Source: Chitinophagaceae bacterium (GTDB lineage: Bacteria; Bacteroidota; Bacteroidia; Chitinophagales; Chitinophagaceae). From it: a DNA stretch of 64,000 bases. The notes below the pieces were generated by a model. That model had not been told where the DNA came from and ran no database searches. It saw only the letters and a list, made by a program, of their open reading frames with translations. Shown in pieces: positions 9,207 through 18,986 of this stretch (positions are counted from its first letter, which is position 1; each line of letters begins with the position of its first letter). The DNA is taken from assembly GCA_023957755.1 (NCBI GenBank), contig JAMLGT010000004.1, forward strand, positions 62,001 through 126,000, in the 5' to 3' direction. Position numbers and translations under genes: made by a program.

Positions 9207-11978
9207 CTACCTGAGCAGTGTGAAGGTGCCTTTAAGGGTTGTCGGTATGTTGTCGCCTCTGTTGGTATATTGAATGACGTAGAGATAGACACCTACGTCT
9301 GCATCCCGGCTATGGATTTTGCCATTCCATCCCGAATATTTGTCCTTTGTCTGGAAAATAACTTGTCCATACCTGTTATATACAGTGAGCTTAAATTGAG
9401 TGACATCGTCCACTCCCAGTGCTCTGAATGTATTATTTATACCATCTCCATTTGGGGTAAAGGCATTAGGTACCCTCACCTCGCATTGCCCTTTTGATAT
9501 CATGATAGTATCTGCAGTAGTGCCACAGGTGTTGGAGGCCCGGAGCATGTAACTGCCGGGTTGTGAAATGAGAAGCGAGGGTTGTGTGCTGCCGTCTTGC
9601 CATTTCAGAGTCCATGAGGTGTCCAGCACCGGTTGTAGCGTAATGAGTTCACCATTGCATATTGGCCTGTCGGCTCCCAGCGTGAAGTGGGGCTTTAATG
9701 TGTATGCCACATTGATCTCTCCGTAAGATTCACATCCTTCCATAATTACTTTGACGCTATACCTTCCCTGCATACTCACCAGGAAGGTACTTTGTGCAGA
9801 GCCATCCTGCCACAGATAGGTAGCATTGGGATTGGTAGCATCCAGGAGTAATGTGTGGCCTTCGCAGAGTGTAGTATCCGTGTTGAAGCGGATGATCGGG
9901 AGTGGATTGACTATAAGGGAGATGCTGTCTCTATAAGTACATCCATCAATGGAGACGTCACACCAATATATTCCTGTTTGTTGTACGGTTATGATTGGCG
10001 AAGTTTGTGCTGTATTCCATAAATAGCTATCGGCCCCGCTGATCGTTGCATTAAATAAAACAGAATCTTTCTGGCAGATAGCAGTGTCATTACCCAGGCT
10101 ATAGTCGGGTAGCTGCTTGAAATCGATTGAGATAGTATCTCTCCCTCTACATCCATTGATGTCAGTGATCTGGAGCCAGTAGTTACCGGCAGTAGATGTG
10201 GTAATGACAGGACTGTTTTCGCTGGTACTCCACAGATAAGTAGCACCGGGTATAGACGGGGCAGGGGCCAGTTGCAATGGTAAATTGTTACAGATAAGTG
10301 TATCATTTCCCAAAGAAAATTGTGGAAGCGGATAGTTGGCAATGCGAATGGTATCGCTGGAAGTACAGCCATTCAGTGTAGTGGTTACCCAATAAGTACC
10401 CGGCTCGGTTACCACAATGCTGTCATTGGTTGACCCTGTATTCCAGATATAGATGGAGCCCATATTACCGGCTGAGAGAACCAGGCTATCACCGGTGCAA
10501 ATGGTGGTGTCGATTCCTAAGTTAATATCAGGAGCCGAAGCCATAATGGTCTTCTCCACACTATCCTTAAACTGACCGCATCCACTGGTGTAGTAACAGT
10601 AAAGCTTAACCGTAAACATTCCGCCCGTGGAGAATGTATGCGTTGGGTTAAAAAGATTGGAATAGTTATTTGTTGCTGAAGCAGGGTCGCCAAAGTCCCA
10701 TTTGACAGAGTCAATATATCCGGGATTGTCAAACTGAAATTGAAGTGTGGAAGAATTGCAATCACCGGAAGATTGGAAATCGAAAGTATTGAAGTAGGAA
10801 GTTACAAACGAAGGAAGCCCGATCTGAGAGATGCCGGAGCCCAGGTCAATGGCATTCTGCACATACAGGCATCCTGCACCCTGCACATTGGGATTGTTGA
10901 TTACACTGAGCTTGTTTTTGGTGTGGTGCGTCTTGTATATTTTCTTGTTATTAGCCAGTTGGAGTGCATTTTCCAGGTCTGAGGTAGGAATGTAGGAAAT
11001 AGAATCTACGAAGTAATGTGACTGGGCTATGAGAGTGGAATCGTGCACAGTGATGTTATACTGGTTGAGTGTGGTCATGTCGTAGGTTAAGTTGATGAGG
11101 TCTGTCATATACACTCTGAGGCCGAGGTCCAGGTATAATAACCTACTGTCAGGAGAGAATTCTACTCCATAGGGTGCGGGAACTACTTTAATTGCTATGG
11201 CGAGAGAGGGGATTGGCGGAATAGAAGAGACTTTTATAACGTTTGAAACGATCCCGGTGCTGTTGTCAAACTTGCCCAGCTCACAAAACTGATAATAGTT
11301 GTGTGCGGCAGCAATTTTTTTTCCGTCAGGCGAAATCTTGAGGTAACCGATTGCATCTGAACCCCCATTGAAGGGGTCGCCAATGTAGTTCCCTGTAGGA
11401 GAGGTTACCGGAGAAGCAGATATCCCGGACGGGGTTACCAGCCATGCGTAATAATTGTTTCCATTGAATTGTCTGGATACTACCCAGATGTCTCTCTTGT
11501 TACAGTGATTTACTGCGGTCACTTTTTCACCTACCGGTGTTATGAGTGGAATATTTTTTTGGACAATTGCACCCAATCCGGCGGCACCTTTCATATTCAC
11601 TGTGGAATAGCGCAATCCGTTGTGCTGCCCATAGGCGGTTGTGGTGAAGATATAATATATGGAATCGTTTCCCGGTTGGGGTACTATTATGGCAGATTGG
11701 GTGCTCGAAGGGTGACCATAGAGGTTATACCCATTTTGCATAACCTGGTGGGTCTTATTCCATACAGTAATTCCGTCGGTGTAGAAAAGCAAATCGCCAT
11801 TTCGGTCACTGATGGTGGCCACACCCTCAACGGTATATGTCTTTCCATTGGACAATGCTAAAGGATTTCCTGAAGAGAAATTAAGACCTGCCAGATTTCC
11901 AAAGTACCAGTTGTCAGCCTGCTTTTGAGAAAAAAGAACAGCGGGGCTTAGGAGTAATAATACGAAAAGGTATTTCAT
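9207..11978 (-). CDS. Secreted gliding-motility-type protein with PKD domain and type B sorting domain
   Basis: A 923-residue exported protein. The ATG at 11978 is preferred because it begins a signal peptide (MKYLFVLLLLSPAVLFSQ); the longer frame adds 23 charged residues before it. Domains in order: a beta-propeller-like region (about 20-400) with ISPDGKKIAA and FSPDSRLLYLD blades; a PKD domain with WDFGDPAS and PTHTF (about 440-490); four or five repeats of the form LGxDTxIC...YLWxTGSxxxxI...GxYWV; and a C-terminal FTPNGDGINNTF/YNRYGQVIF domain of the gliding-motility (CHU_C/TIGR04131) class. It is probably exported by the type IX system and held at the surface. Its role is likely adhesion or matrix binding. 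Confidence 0.88.
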   Translation of the reverse strand: MKYLFVLLLLSPAVLFSQKQADNWYFGNLAGLNFSSGNPLALSNGKTYTVEGVATISDRNGDLLFYTDGITVWNKTHQVMQNGYNLYGHPSSTQSAIIVPQPGNDSIYYIFTTTAYGQHNGLRYSTVNMKGAAGLGAIVQKNIPLITPVGEKVTAVNHCNKRDIWVVSRQFNGNNYYAWLVTPSGISASPVTSPTGNYIGDPFNGGSDAIGYLKISPDGKKIAAAHNYYQFCELGKFDNSTGIVSNVIKVSSIPPIPSLAIAIKVVPAPYGVEFSPDSRLLYLDLGLRVYMTDLINLTYDMTTLNQYNITVHDSTLIAQSHYFVDSISYIPTSDLENALQLANNKKIYKTHHTKNKLSVINNPNVQGAGCLYVQNAIDLGSGISQIGLPSFVTSYFNTFDFQSSGDCNSSTLQFQFDNPGYIDSVKWDFGDPASATNNYSNLFNPTHTFSTGGMFTVKLYCYYTSGCGQFKDSVEKTIMASAPDINLGIDTTICTGDSLVLSAGNMGSIYIWNTGSTNDSIVVTEPGTYWVTTTLNGCTSSDTIRIANYPLPQFSLGNDTLICNNLPLQLAPAPSIPGATYLWSTSENSPVITTSTAGNYWLQITDINGCRGRDTISIDFKQLPDYSLGNDTAICQKDSVLFNATISGADSYLWNTAQTSPIITVQQTGIYWCDVSIDGCTYRDSISLIVNPLPIIRFNTDTTLCEGHTLLLDATNPNATYLWQDGSAQSTFLVSMQGRYSVKVIMEGCESYGEINVAYTLKPHFTLGADRPICNGELITLQPVLDTSWTLKWQDGSTQPSLLISQPGSYMLRASNTCGTTADTIMISKGQCEVRVPNAFTPNGDGINNTFRALGVDDVTQFKLTVYNRYGQVIFQTKDKYSGWNGKIHSRDADVGVYLYVIQYTNRGDNIPTTLKGTFTLLR

Positions 11979-12517
11979 CAGGTTTAGGTGTATTGGTAAT
12001 TTTTGAAGACCTAAAGGTTTCAGGGTTTGGTACGTCCGGGCAGGCAAACTTAGTTAAGTTAATGTGAATACATTGATTTACACTCTTTAAAAACGTATTT
12101 CGAATTCTTACAAGTGCCTTTGGGCAAGGATGCAAAAAAAGTTTTTTTCCTGAGCTAAAGGCAATTGATTGAGGTAAGAAGTCGAACTTTTGTAATTTTT
12201 TTTATACCCAAAATTCCTGATTCCAATGATTCGCCTTGTGATAGGGTAGCCATGAATAATTAAGAAATGACACTATATACCTGTTTATGTGCATCGTATA
12301 TATATAAGTTAATTGTATTCTTGCTATCTAACCATGTAATTACCGATTTGATAAGGCTGAAATATTTATTTTTTATCCTAATCTTATTGTCTAAAAAAGT
12401 GGATTTGTTTAAGGGGAAATTATGGAGTCCGGTAAAATGTTATAAATATTTTATCAAAAAAGTATTAACTTATTAAAAATATTATTAAGTTGCATTACAA
12501 TTGACCAAACAACGTTT
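11979..12517. other. Divergent AT-rich regulatory region
   Basis: About 540 bp between the gliding-type gene (minus) and the ROK regulator (plus), with no supported gene. The 150 bp before the regulator are strongly AT-rich. A TAAGTTTG sequence on the minus strand (12052-12045) fits the Bacteroidota -7 consensus TAnnTTTG and could serve the minus-strand gene; I did not find a matching -33 element. The ROK operator is probably here or before susC. Confidence 0.4.
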
Positions 12518-13735
12518 GTGGATTTAAAAACTTTACAATACAAAAAGCTGGTTTTACAAGCACTTTCTTTCAACAAAAGCTTGTCTGCATTTGATGTATC
12601 CATAAAGATTGAAAAGAGTCTTCCGCTTACAAATAAAATATTGACAGACCTGGTGAAGCATGGGGTGCTTCGCGAAGACGGGTATGCCTCCTCTACCGGT
12701 GGAAGAAGGCCGCTGAACTATTCGATTGTACCGGAAAAAGTTTATGTAGTTTCCATTGCGATAGATCAGCACATTACAAAGATTTCAATTATCGATGTGG
12801 CAGATGGAATTATACGTCACCAGCAACGTTTCGAGTTTTCTCTTGTGGACAAGAGCCATTCGCTTGAGAAACTCGGAGACCTGATAGTAGAATACCTGGA
12901 AAAGGGATATGTAGAAAAAGATAAGATTTTAGGAATTGGTATTGGTATGCCCGGTTTTGTGGATGTGAAGAAGGGGCTTAACTATAGTTACTTTAAGGAG
13001 GTGCTTCTGAAGAAGGAGAACATACCCACACTGCTTGAAAACAAGGTGGGCATTCCTGTATATATAGATAATGACTCCAGTGTCATCACACTGACCGAAC
13101 AAATGATTGGTAAGGCGCAGGGCAAGAGCGATGCATTGGTTATCAACTTCGGTTGGGGAATTGGTCTGGGCATGATTCTGAATGGACAGTTGTTCAGAGG
13201 GTATAATGGGTTTGCCGGTGAATTCAGCCATATACCTTTATTTAATAATAATAAGATATGTAGTTGTGGTAAGACCGGTTGTATAGAGACGGAAGCCTCT
13301 ATGCTTACTATAGTGCAGGATATAAAAGCAGCATTGAAAAAGGGTAGGGCTTCTGTCCTGAAGGATTTGCCTGACGATGTAGAAGCGGCTTCTGAAAAGG
13401 TAATCCAGGCGGCAATAGCGGGAGACCTTCTGGCAGTGGAGGTTTTTACACTTGCTTCTTATAATATAGGTAAAGGAATTGCTATTCTGATACATATCCT
13501 GAATCCGGAATTAATAATAATAAGTGGCAGGGGGGCTGATGTGGGTGCACTCACACTCGCACCCATAGGCCAGGCCATCAACAAATATTGTATTCCGCGT
13601 CTGGCATCATACACACAAATTGTTGTCTCATCGCTCAGTAAGAATTCTGAGACATTGGGAGCAGCAGCACTTGTGATTGAAAACTTTGACGAAAAAAGAA
13701 TAACTCATTTTGAAAGAAAATCCATTCCTATTTAA
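12518..13735 (+). CDS. ROK family transcriptional regulator
   Basis: A 405-residue protein with an N-terminal winged-helix DNA-binding domain (about 1-65) and a ROK sugar-kinase-like domain. Visible signatures are the glycine-rich ILGIGIGMPG (about 130), the acidic IDNDSSV, and the zinc motif C-x-C-G-x-x-G-C-x-E with Cys at about 248, 250 and 255. The start is a GTG preceded by an AT-rich leader; no in-frame ATG is better placed. NagC/XylR-type ROK proteins repress sugar genes and release DNA on binding a sugar. Its position 71 bp before a susC gene makes it the probable regulator of that locus. Confidence 0.88.
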   Translation: MDLKTLQYKKLVLQALSFNKSLSAFDVSIKIEKSLPLTNKILTDLVKHGVLREDGYASSTGGRRPLNYSIVPEKVYVVSIAIDQHITKISIIDVADGIIRHQQRFEFSLVDKSHSLEKLGDLIVEYLEKGYVEKDKILGIGIGMPGFVDVKKGLNYSYFKEVLLKKENIPTLLENKVGIPVYIDNDSSVITLTEQMIGKAQGKSDALVINFGWGIGLGMILNGQLFRGYNGFAGEFSHIPLFNNNKICSCGKTGCIETEASMLTIVQDIKAALKKGRASVLKDLPDDVEAASEKVIQAAIAGDLLAVEVFTLASYNIGKGIAILIHILNPELIIISGRGADVGALTLAPIGQAINKYCIPRLASYTQIVVSSLSKNSETLGAAALVIENFDEKRITHFERKSIPI

Positions 13736-13806
13736 GCAAATAAATTTTTCACAGAGTACTATTTTATTTATGCAATCTAAACATTAACCTTAAAAAGTCT
13801 AAAGCA

Positions 13807-16800
13807 ATGAAGCAAAAAACAAAACAATTGGTCTTCACCTTGTCGTTGCTTTTCTTTTCGTTCGCACTTGTTGCACAACAAAGAACGGTGAAAGGAAAAG
13901 TGATGGATGAGAGTGGAGCGCCTTTGGCCAATGTATCGTATGTGGTCAAGGGTACACCAACAGGAGGTATGACAGATGCAAGCGGTAACTTTAGTGTGGC
14001 CGTGACAGGAAACAACACCGTGCTTGTTTTCTCATCTGTAGGATACCAAACTCAGGAAGTAGCAGTAGGTACTTCATCTGATTTATCAGTAAGTCTTAAA
14101 TCTCAGGCAGCCGGACTGCAGGAGGTTGTGGTTACCGCACTAGGTATTAAGAAGCAAAAAGCTTCACTGGGATACGCTGTTCAGGAAGTTTCAGGAGGGG
14201 TAATCGCTGCCGCAAATGAAACGAACATGACCAATGCCCTTTCGGGTAAAGTTTCAGGTCTTCAGGTAGTGCGTTCCAGTAACGGTGCCGGTGGTTCTGC
14301 AAAATTGGTATTAAGAGGTTACAGCTCTCTTGCAGGCGATAACCAGCCGCTGATAGTAGTGGATGGTGTCCCTATGGATAACTTCACAGGATCTACTGAG
14401 AATGGATTCTGGAATGGACAGAGAGACTACGGTAACGGTCTGGGCGACCTTAACCCTGATGATATCGCAAGTGTAAGCGTGCTGAAAGGTCAATCTGCCG
14501 CCGCACTTTATGGTTCACGTGGTGGTAATGGTGTGATCATGATTACTACAAAATCCGGTACCAAACAACCGGGTTTAGGCTTGACAGTGACCTCAACCCT
14601 TAGCACAGAAAGCATGTTCCTGACTCCTGAATTGCAAAGTACTTATGGCCAGGGAGATCAGGGAATCTTCAAAGCAGACAATAATACTAGCTGGGGGCCA
14701 AAAATTGAAGGACAGAGCGTCACAAAGTGGGATGGCACAAGCGCACCACTAGAGTTGTTTGATAACATGAAAGCCTTCCTCAGAAAGGGAAGTAGCCAGA
14801 ATTATGGCCTTTCATTGCAGCAACAATATGGCGGTACCTCTGTGTATTCTTCGCTAAACTATCTGGAAGACAGAAGTATTATCCCGGGTAATAAACTTAC
14901 TCGTCTGAATGTAACTTCAAGAGCCGTGTCAAAATTTGGTAATGACAATCGGTGGACAAGCGATATCAAACTGGCGTATAACAATACTGCAGGTTATAAC
15001 AGGCCTATTAATGGTAAAGACCAGAGTAGTGTGTATGCAATCCTGATGTTGCCTCGCAGCCTGAATATCAGAGATTTTGCTGCCGGTGTAGATCAGTTTG
15101 GTAAAATGCTTTGGTATCCGGGCGCATTGGCATGGACACCAAACCCTTACTGGTTATATCGCTATGCACTTAATCAGGATAAGAGAGACAGGATGATGCT
15201 TAACGGATCTTTAAAATATCAGATCACTGACTGGTTAAGCGCTGAAGTACGTGGCGGTGCAGATATGTACACTACCAATACAGAAGATAAAACTTATGAC
15301 GGCGGCCCGCTGGCAAACTCTTATTCTACCGGAAAGACCACCTTCGTGGAAACAAATTACAGTGCTATGATTAATGCCAGCAAGAAGAATGTGTTTGGCA
15401 AACTGGGAGGTTCTGTGATGATAGGTGGTAACCTGATGGATCACAAATGGTCTTCTATCAGTGGAAGTACCGGTCAGCTTGAAGTACCTAACTTGTTCTC
15501 ATTGAATAACAGTGCAGGTACTACTTCTGTTGGTGCAGGATTCAGCCACAAGAAAATCAACTCACTGTATGGTTCATTGGAATTCAATTATGATGATTGG
15601 ATCTTCCTTACCCTGACTAACAGAAACGACTGGTCTTCGGCATTGTCAGCAGCTAACAGGTCTTATTCTTATCCGTCAGTAAACCTTTCTTATGTAGTGA
15701 CTAATATGCTGGAATCAGTAGGAACTACAGTACCTGAGTGGTTAAGCTACGCAAAGGTGAGAGCTTCTTATGCTTCTGTAGGTAATGATATGGGGCCTTA
15801 CAATTTGTATAATGGATACTCAATTGGTAAAGACCCTCTGGGTGGTACCACTGCTGAAAAAGAATCCTTACTGAAAGATCCTAACGTGGTAAATGAATTG
15901 CTGAAGAGTGTAGAATTAGGGGCTGAAATGAGATTCCTTGACAATAGATTAGGAATTGACTTTACCTGGTACAAATCAAACGCGACTAACCAGCTGATCC
16001 ATTTGCCAATGGATCCTATGAGTGGATATTCAAGCAAGATTATTAATGCCGGTAACATTCAGAATAAAGGGGTAGAATTGGTAATTGATGCAGGAATTGT
16101 TCGCAGTGCATCCGGTTTCAGATGGGATCTGAGAGCTAACTACTCTACTAACAGAAACTTGGTAATAGACATTGCTAAAGATAGTGGTGTTACCTCTTAT
16201 GATATCCTTGGATGGGACAACCTCTCTGTAAAAGCTGAGAATGGTAAATACTTTGGAACTATTTACGGGACTAAATTTGTCCGTGTAGATGATCCTTCTA
16301 ACAAGGATTATGGAAAGCTGATTTTAGATGGTAACGGATTGCCACAGGCTACCGGACAATCATATCTGTTAGGTAACCAGCAGGCAGATGCACTCATAGG
16401 CATCACCAATAACTTCAGCTACAAAAACTTCGACCTTTCGATTTTGGTAGATGGACGTTTTGGCGGTGAAATTTTCTCTGCCACACAGGGCGCCATGCAG
16501 GCTAACGGTAGCGCCGCAGTTACCGCTCCGGGTGGAAGCAGGGATAAGTTTATCGTAGAAGGTGTAGTATCTGACGGTTCAGGTGGTTATACTGCAAATA
16601 CCAAGGAAGTAAGCCAGCAGGATTATTGGAATCGGATTGGTACATCAGGAAACGTAGGTATTGGAGAAGCGAATATCTATGATGCTACTAACATAAGAGT
16701 AAGGAATGTATCCCTGGGATATACTTTCCCGAAAGGAATGTTGGGCAACACGTTCCAGAAAGTGAAAGTTGCAGCATCATGCAATAACGTTTGGATGATC

Positions 16801-16926
16801 ACAAGCCACATGAGAGGAATTGATCCTGAATCAGTATATGCGACAGGAAGCAACGCCGTAGGTTTTGAAAGCGGTGCATTCCCAACTATGAGATCTTTCC
16901 AACTTTCTCTTAGTCTTGGATTCTGA
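13807..16926 (+). CDS. SusC/RagA family TonB-linked outer membrane transporter
   Basis: A 1039-residue TonB-dependent outer membrane transporter. It has a signal peptide (about 1-22), a carboxypeptidase-regulatory-like domain (VKGKVMDESGAPLANVSY, about 28-105), a TonB box region (LQEVVVTALG) followed by the SusC-type IKKQKASLGYAVQEV, and a plug with the conserved VLKGQSAAALYGSRGGNGVI (about 225-245). The barrel ends in Phe. It imports oligosaccharides together with its SusD partner, whose gene starts 26 bp downstream. The flanking ROK regulator and GH31 enzyme suggest an alpha-glucan-type substrate. Confidence 0.95.
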   Translation: MKQKTKQLVFTLSLLFFSFALVAQQRTVKGKVMDESGAPLANVSYVVKGTPTGGMTDASGNFSVAVTGNNTVLVFSSVGYQTQEVAVGTSSDLSVSLKSQAAGLQEVVVTALGIKKQKASLGYAVQEVSGGVIAAANETNMTNALSGKVSGLQVVRSSNGAGGSAKLVLRGYSSLAGDNQPLIVVDGVPMDNFTGSTENGFWNGQRDYGNGLGDLNPDDIASVSVLKGQSAAALYGSRGGNGVIMITTKSGTKQPGLGLTVTSTLSTESMFLTPELQSTYGQGDQGIFKADNNTSWGPKIEGQSVTKWDGTSAPLELFDNMKAFLRKGSSQNYGLSLQQQYGGTSVYSSLNYLEDRSIIPGNKLTRLNVTSRAVSKFGNDNRWTSDIKLAYNNTAGYNRPINGKDQSSVYAILMLPRSLNIRDFAAGVDQFGKMLWYPGALAWTPNPYWLYRYALNQDKRDRMMLNGSLKYQITDWLSAEVRGGADMYTTNTEDKTYDGGPLANSYSTGKTTFVETNYSAMINASKKNVFGKLGGSVMIGGNLMDHKWSSISGSTGQLEVPNLFSLNNSAGTTSVGAGFSHKKINSLYGSLEFNYDDWIFLTLTNRNDWSSALSAANRSYSYPSVNLSYVVTNMLESVGTTVPEWLSYAKVRASYASVGNDMGPYNLYNGYSIGKDPLGGTTAEKESLLKDPNVVNELLKSVELGAEMRFLDNRLGIDFTWYKSNATNQLIHLPMDPMSGYSSKIINAGNIQNKGVELVIDAGIVRSASGFRWDLRANYSTNRNLVIDIAKDSGVTSYDILGWDNLSVKAENGKYFGTIYGTKFVRVDDPSNKDYGKLILDGNGLPQATGQSYLLGNQQADALIGITNNFSYKNFDLSILVDGRFGGEIFSATQGAMQANGSAAVTAPGGSRDKFIVEGVVSDGSGGYTANTKEVSQQDYWNRIGTSGNVGIGEANIYDATNIRVRNVSLGYTFPKGMLGNTFQKVKVAASCNNVWMITSHMRGIDPESVYATGSNAVGFESGAFPTMRSFQLSLSLGF

Positions 16927-16952
16927 TTTTAAACACGACAAAACGTATTGAA

Positions 16953-18866
16953 ATGAAAAATATGAAAAAGATAATCCTGCCGCTGGTCTCGGGTGCTTTA
17001 CTGGCAACAGGATGTAATAAATTTGATGAAATCAATATTGACCCGCTCCAGGCCAATGAGCAACAGGTGCAGGTTGAATATTTTATAGATGGTGCCATGA
17101 TGACGGACCAGATGGATCCGAACATCTCCGAAAGAACATTTGTACTTTACTGGAAGAATGCAGCCCACCAGCAATGGTCAGGCGGCGGTATCGCTACCGG
17201 TGGCTATAACGACGACTGGTCGAGCCAGTGGTACGGAACTTCATATATGGGAAAAGCGCTAAACCGTATCTACTCTGCTGTGGATGTGGCTGAGAAGCAA
17301 ATCGCCAGCGGTAAAGTGAAGTCATATACTAATAATCTTCTACAGATAGCACGTATTTATCGCGCCTATCTGTTGAGCGAATTGACTGATAACTTCGGGC
17401 CTATTCCTTTAAATGGTTTCCAGGGCGTAAACCCCACTTTTTCTGATGTAAAGTCTGTTTATTATTTTATGCTGGATGAATTAAAAGATGCCAGCAATAA
17501 GATTGATATCAGCGTAGGTGAGAAACCTGGTAACACAGGTCTGGATCAGGCCTATGGTTTTGACTATGCCAAGTGGCAGAAGTATGGCAACTCTATGAGG
17601 TTGAGACTCGCCATGCGTCTTTCAGAAGTAGATCCCGGAAAAGCAAAAGCAGAATTTGAGGATGCAGCTGCCAAGCCTTTGATTTTGAATGCTGACGAAA
17701 ACTTTGGCGTAGCCGAAAGGCCGGGATGGGACGATCTGACAGGTGTGATGACACGTGAATGGAACTATTATCAGTTGCCACAGACCTACAGTAACCTGGT
17801 GGTTGGACTAGGAGGTATAAAAAGCGCTGATCAGGTAAGTCCTGCTATCGCTGCTTATGTGAAGCCTGCTGATTATGTAGGAATGAAGTTTGCTGATCAC
17901 TGGCCATCAAAAACGAATGATCCTATTGCAGGATATTGGCTGGATGGACTTCCCTACACTATCGATCCAAGAGCGTATAAGACCTTTATTCTTCCGGGCG
18001 ACTTTACAAACCCAGACTTCAACTCTTATCCTTCATGGGATAACAGCGCGCATACTACAGTACGTACGTTGACAGATGCAGGTGGTAATACCGTAAAGAC
18101 ACTGGATGCCAAGTTTACCTGGAATGGCCTGGTAAATGGTGCATGGGGTGAGAAAGGAGCCAAGAACAATGTGGCTACTTATAACGGATGTACGCCGCGC
18201 CTTGCTAACCATTACAGAAACAATACCGCAGTGCGCCTGTTCTTTGCAAACTGGGAAACCTACTTCCTGCTGGCTGAAGCAGCTACTTACCACTGGGCTG
18301 TGCCAATGACGGGTAAGCAGGCTTATGAAGCAGGTATTGATGCAAGCTTTGCCTATGTGGGGGTATCTCAATATGCATCCGCATATAAAAGTTCTACTGA
18401 TTACAACAGGGCTGGTACTTCAGTAAGTTGGGATCATACAGACGAACCCGGAGCATCGCATACTATGAACTATGTGGATGGCTATACCGGTACCAGCGGA
18501 TCAGTAAGTATTCTGTATCCGGTAAATACCCTTTACAAGAATGGTTCAGTAAAGAACGACCAATTAACTAAGATTCTTACGCAGAAGTTTATCGCACAGA
18601 ACCCCTGGATACCAATGGAAGCGTGGAGTGACCAACGTCGTTTAGGGTTGCCATTCTTCGAAAATCCTGCTGTAGAAACTGCACTAACCAATATGCCAGA
18701 TTTGAATGCTTCAAATTATATGACTAGTAGTGTAAAATTCTTCCCGCAGCGAATCAAATATCCTTCCGGCGTACCAGGTACTAATCCTACAGGGTACGAA
18801 CAAGCCCTTCAGCAACTGGGCGGAGCAGATAATGTAATGACTCCGCTTTGGTGGGCTAAACATTAA
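16953..18866 (+). CDS. SusD/RagB family nutrient-binding lipoprotein
   Basis: A 637-residue surface glycan-binding lipoprotein. The lipobox LLATGC puts the lipidated Cys at residue 21 from the first ATG, or 18 from the second. Helix-rich segments with YRAYLLSELTDNFGPIPLNG and WETYFLLAEAA are typical of the SusD-like group found with SusC transporters. It caps the SusC barrel and captures oligosaccharides. It is translated from the same operon as susC and is followed by a hairpin terminator, so the GH31 gene may have its own promoter. Confidence 0.93.
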   Translation: MKNMKKIILPLVSGALLATGCNKFDEINIDPLQANEQQVQVEYFIDGAMMTDQMDPNISERTFVLYWKNAAHQQWSGGGIATGGYNDDWSSQWYGTSYMGKALNRIYSAVDVAEKQIASGKVKSYTNNLLQIARIYRAYLLSELTDNFGPIPLNGFQGVNPTFSDVKSVYYFMLDELKDASNKIDISVGEKPGNTGLDQAYGFDYAKWQKYGNSMRLRLAMRLSEVDPGKAKAEFEDAAAKPLILNADENFGVAERPGWDDLTGVMTREWNYYQLPQTYSNLVVGLGGIKSADQVSPAIAAYVKPADYVGMKFADHWPSKTNDPIAGYWLDGLPYTIDPRAYKTFILPGDFTNPDFNSYPSWDNSAHTTVRTLTDAGGNTVKTLDAKFTWNGLVNGAWGEKGAKNNVATYNGCTPRLANHYRNNTAVRLFFANWETYFLLAEAATYHWAVPMTGKQAYEAGIDASFAYVGVSQYASAYKSSTDYNRAGTSVSWDHTDEPGASHTMNYVDGYTGTSGSVSILYPVNTLYKNGSVKNDQLTKILTQKFIAQNPWIPMEAWSDQRRLGLPFFENPAVETALTNMPDLNASNYMTSSVKFFPQRIKYPSGVPGTNPTGYEQALQQLGGADNVMTPLWWAKH

Positions 18867-18895
18867 GTTTTTTGCTACATTACATGAAAAGGAAA

Positions 18896-18927
18896 ACGGC
18901 CCTGCACAAGCGGGGCTGTTTTATTTT
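18896..18927 (+). terminator. Rho-independent terminator after susD
   Basis: ACGGCCCTG pairs with GCGGGGCTGT (with G-U pairs) around a short loop, followed by TTTTATTTT. It lies 30 bp after the susD stop and 60 bp before the GH31 start. Confidence 0.8.
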
Positions 18928-18986
18928 AGAAAGGACATTCCGGAATTCGAATTTCCTGTTCCCAAATTTTGTATTCCTTTGCAAGT

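Noticed and set aside
18969-18986. TTG start of the GH31 gene six codons upstream
   Set aside because: The ATG at 18987 gives the better signal peptide, and the upstream bases include a promoter-like CCTTTGCA.
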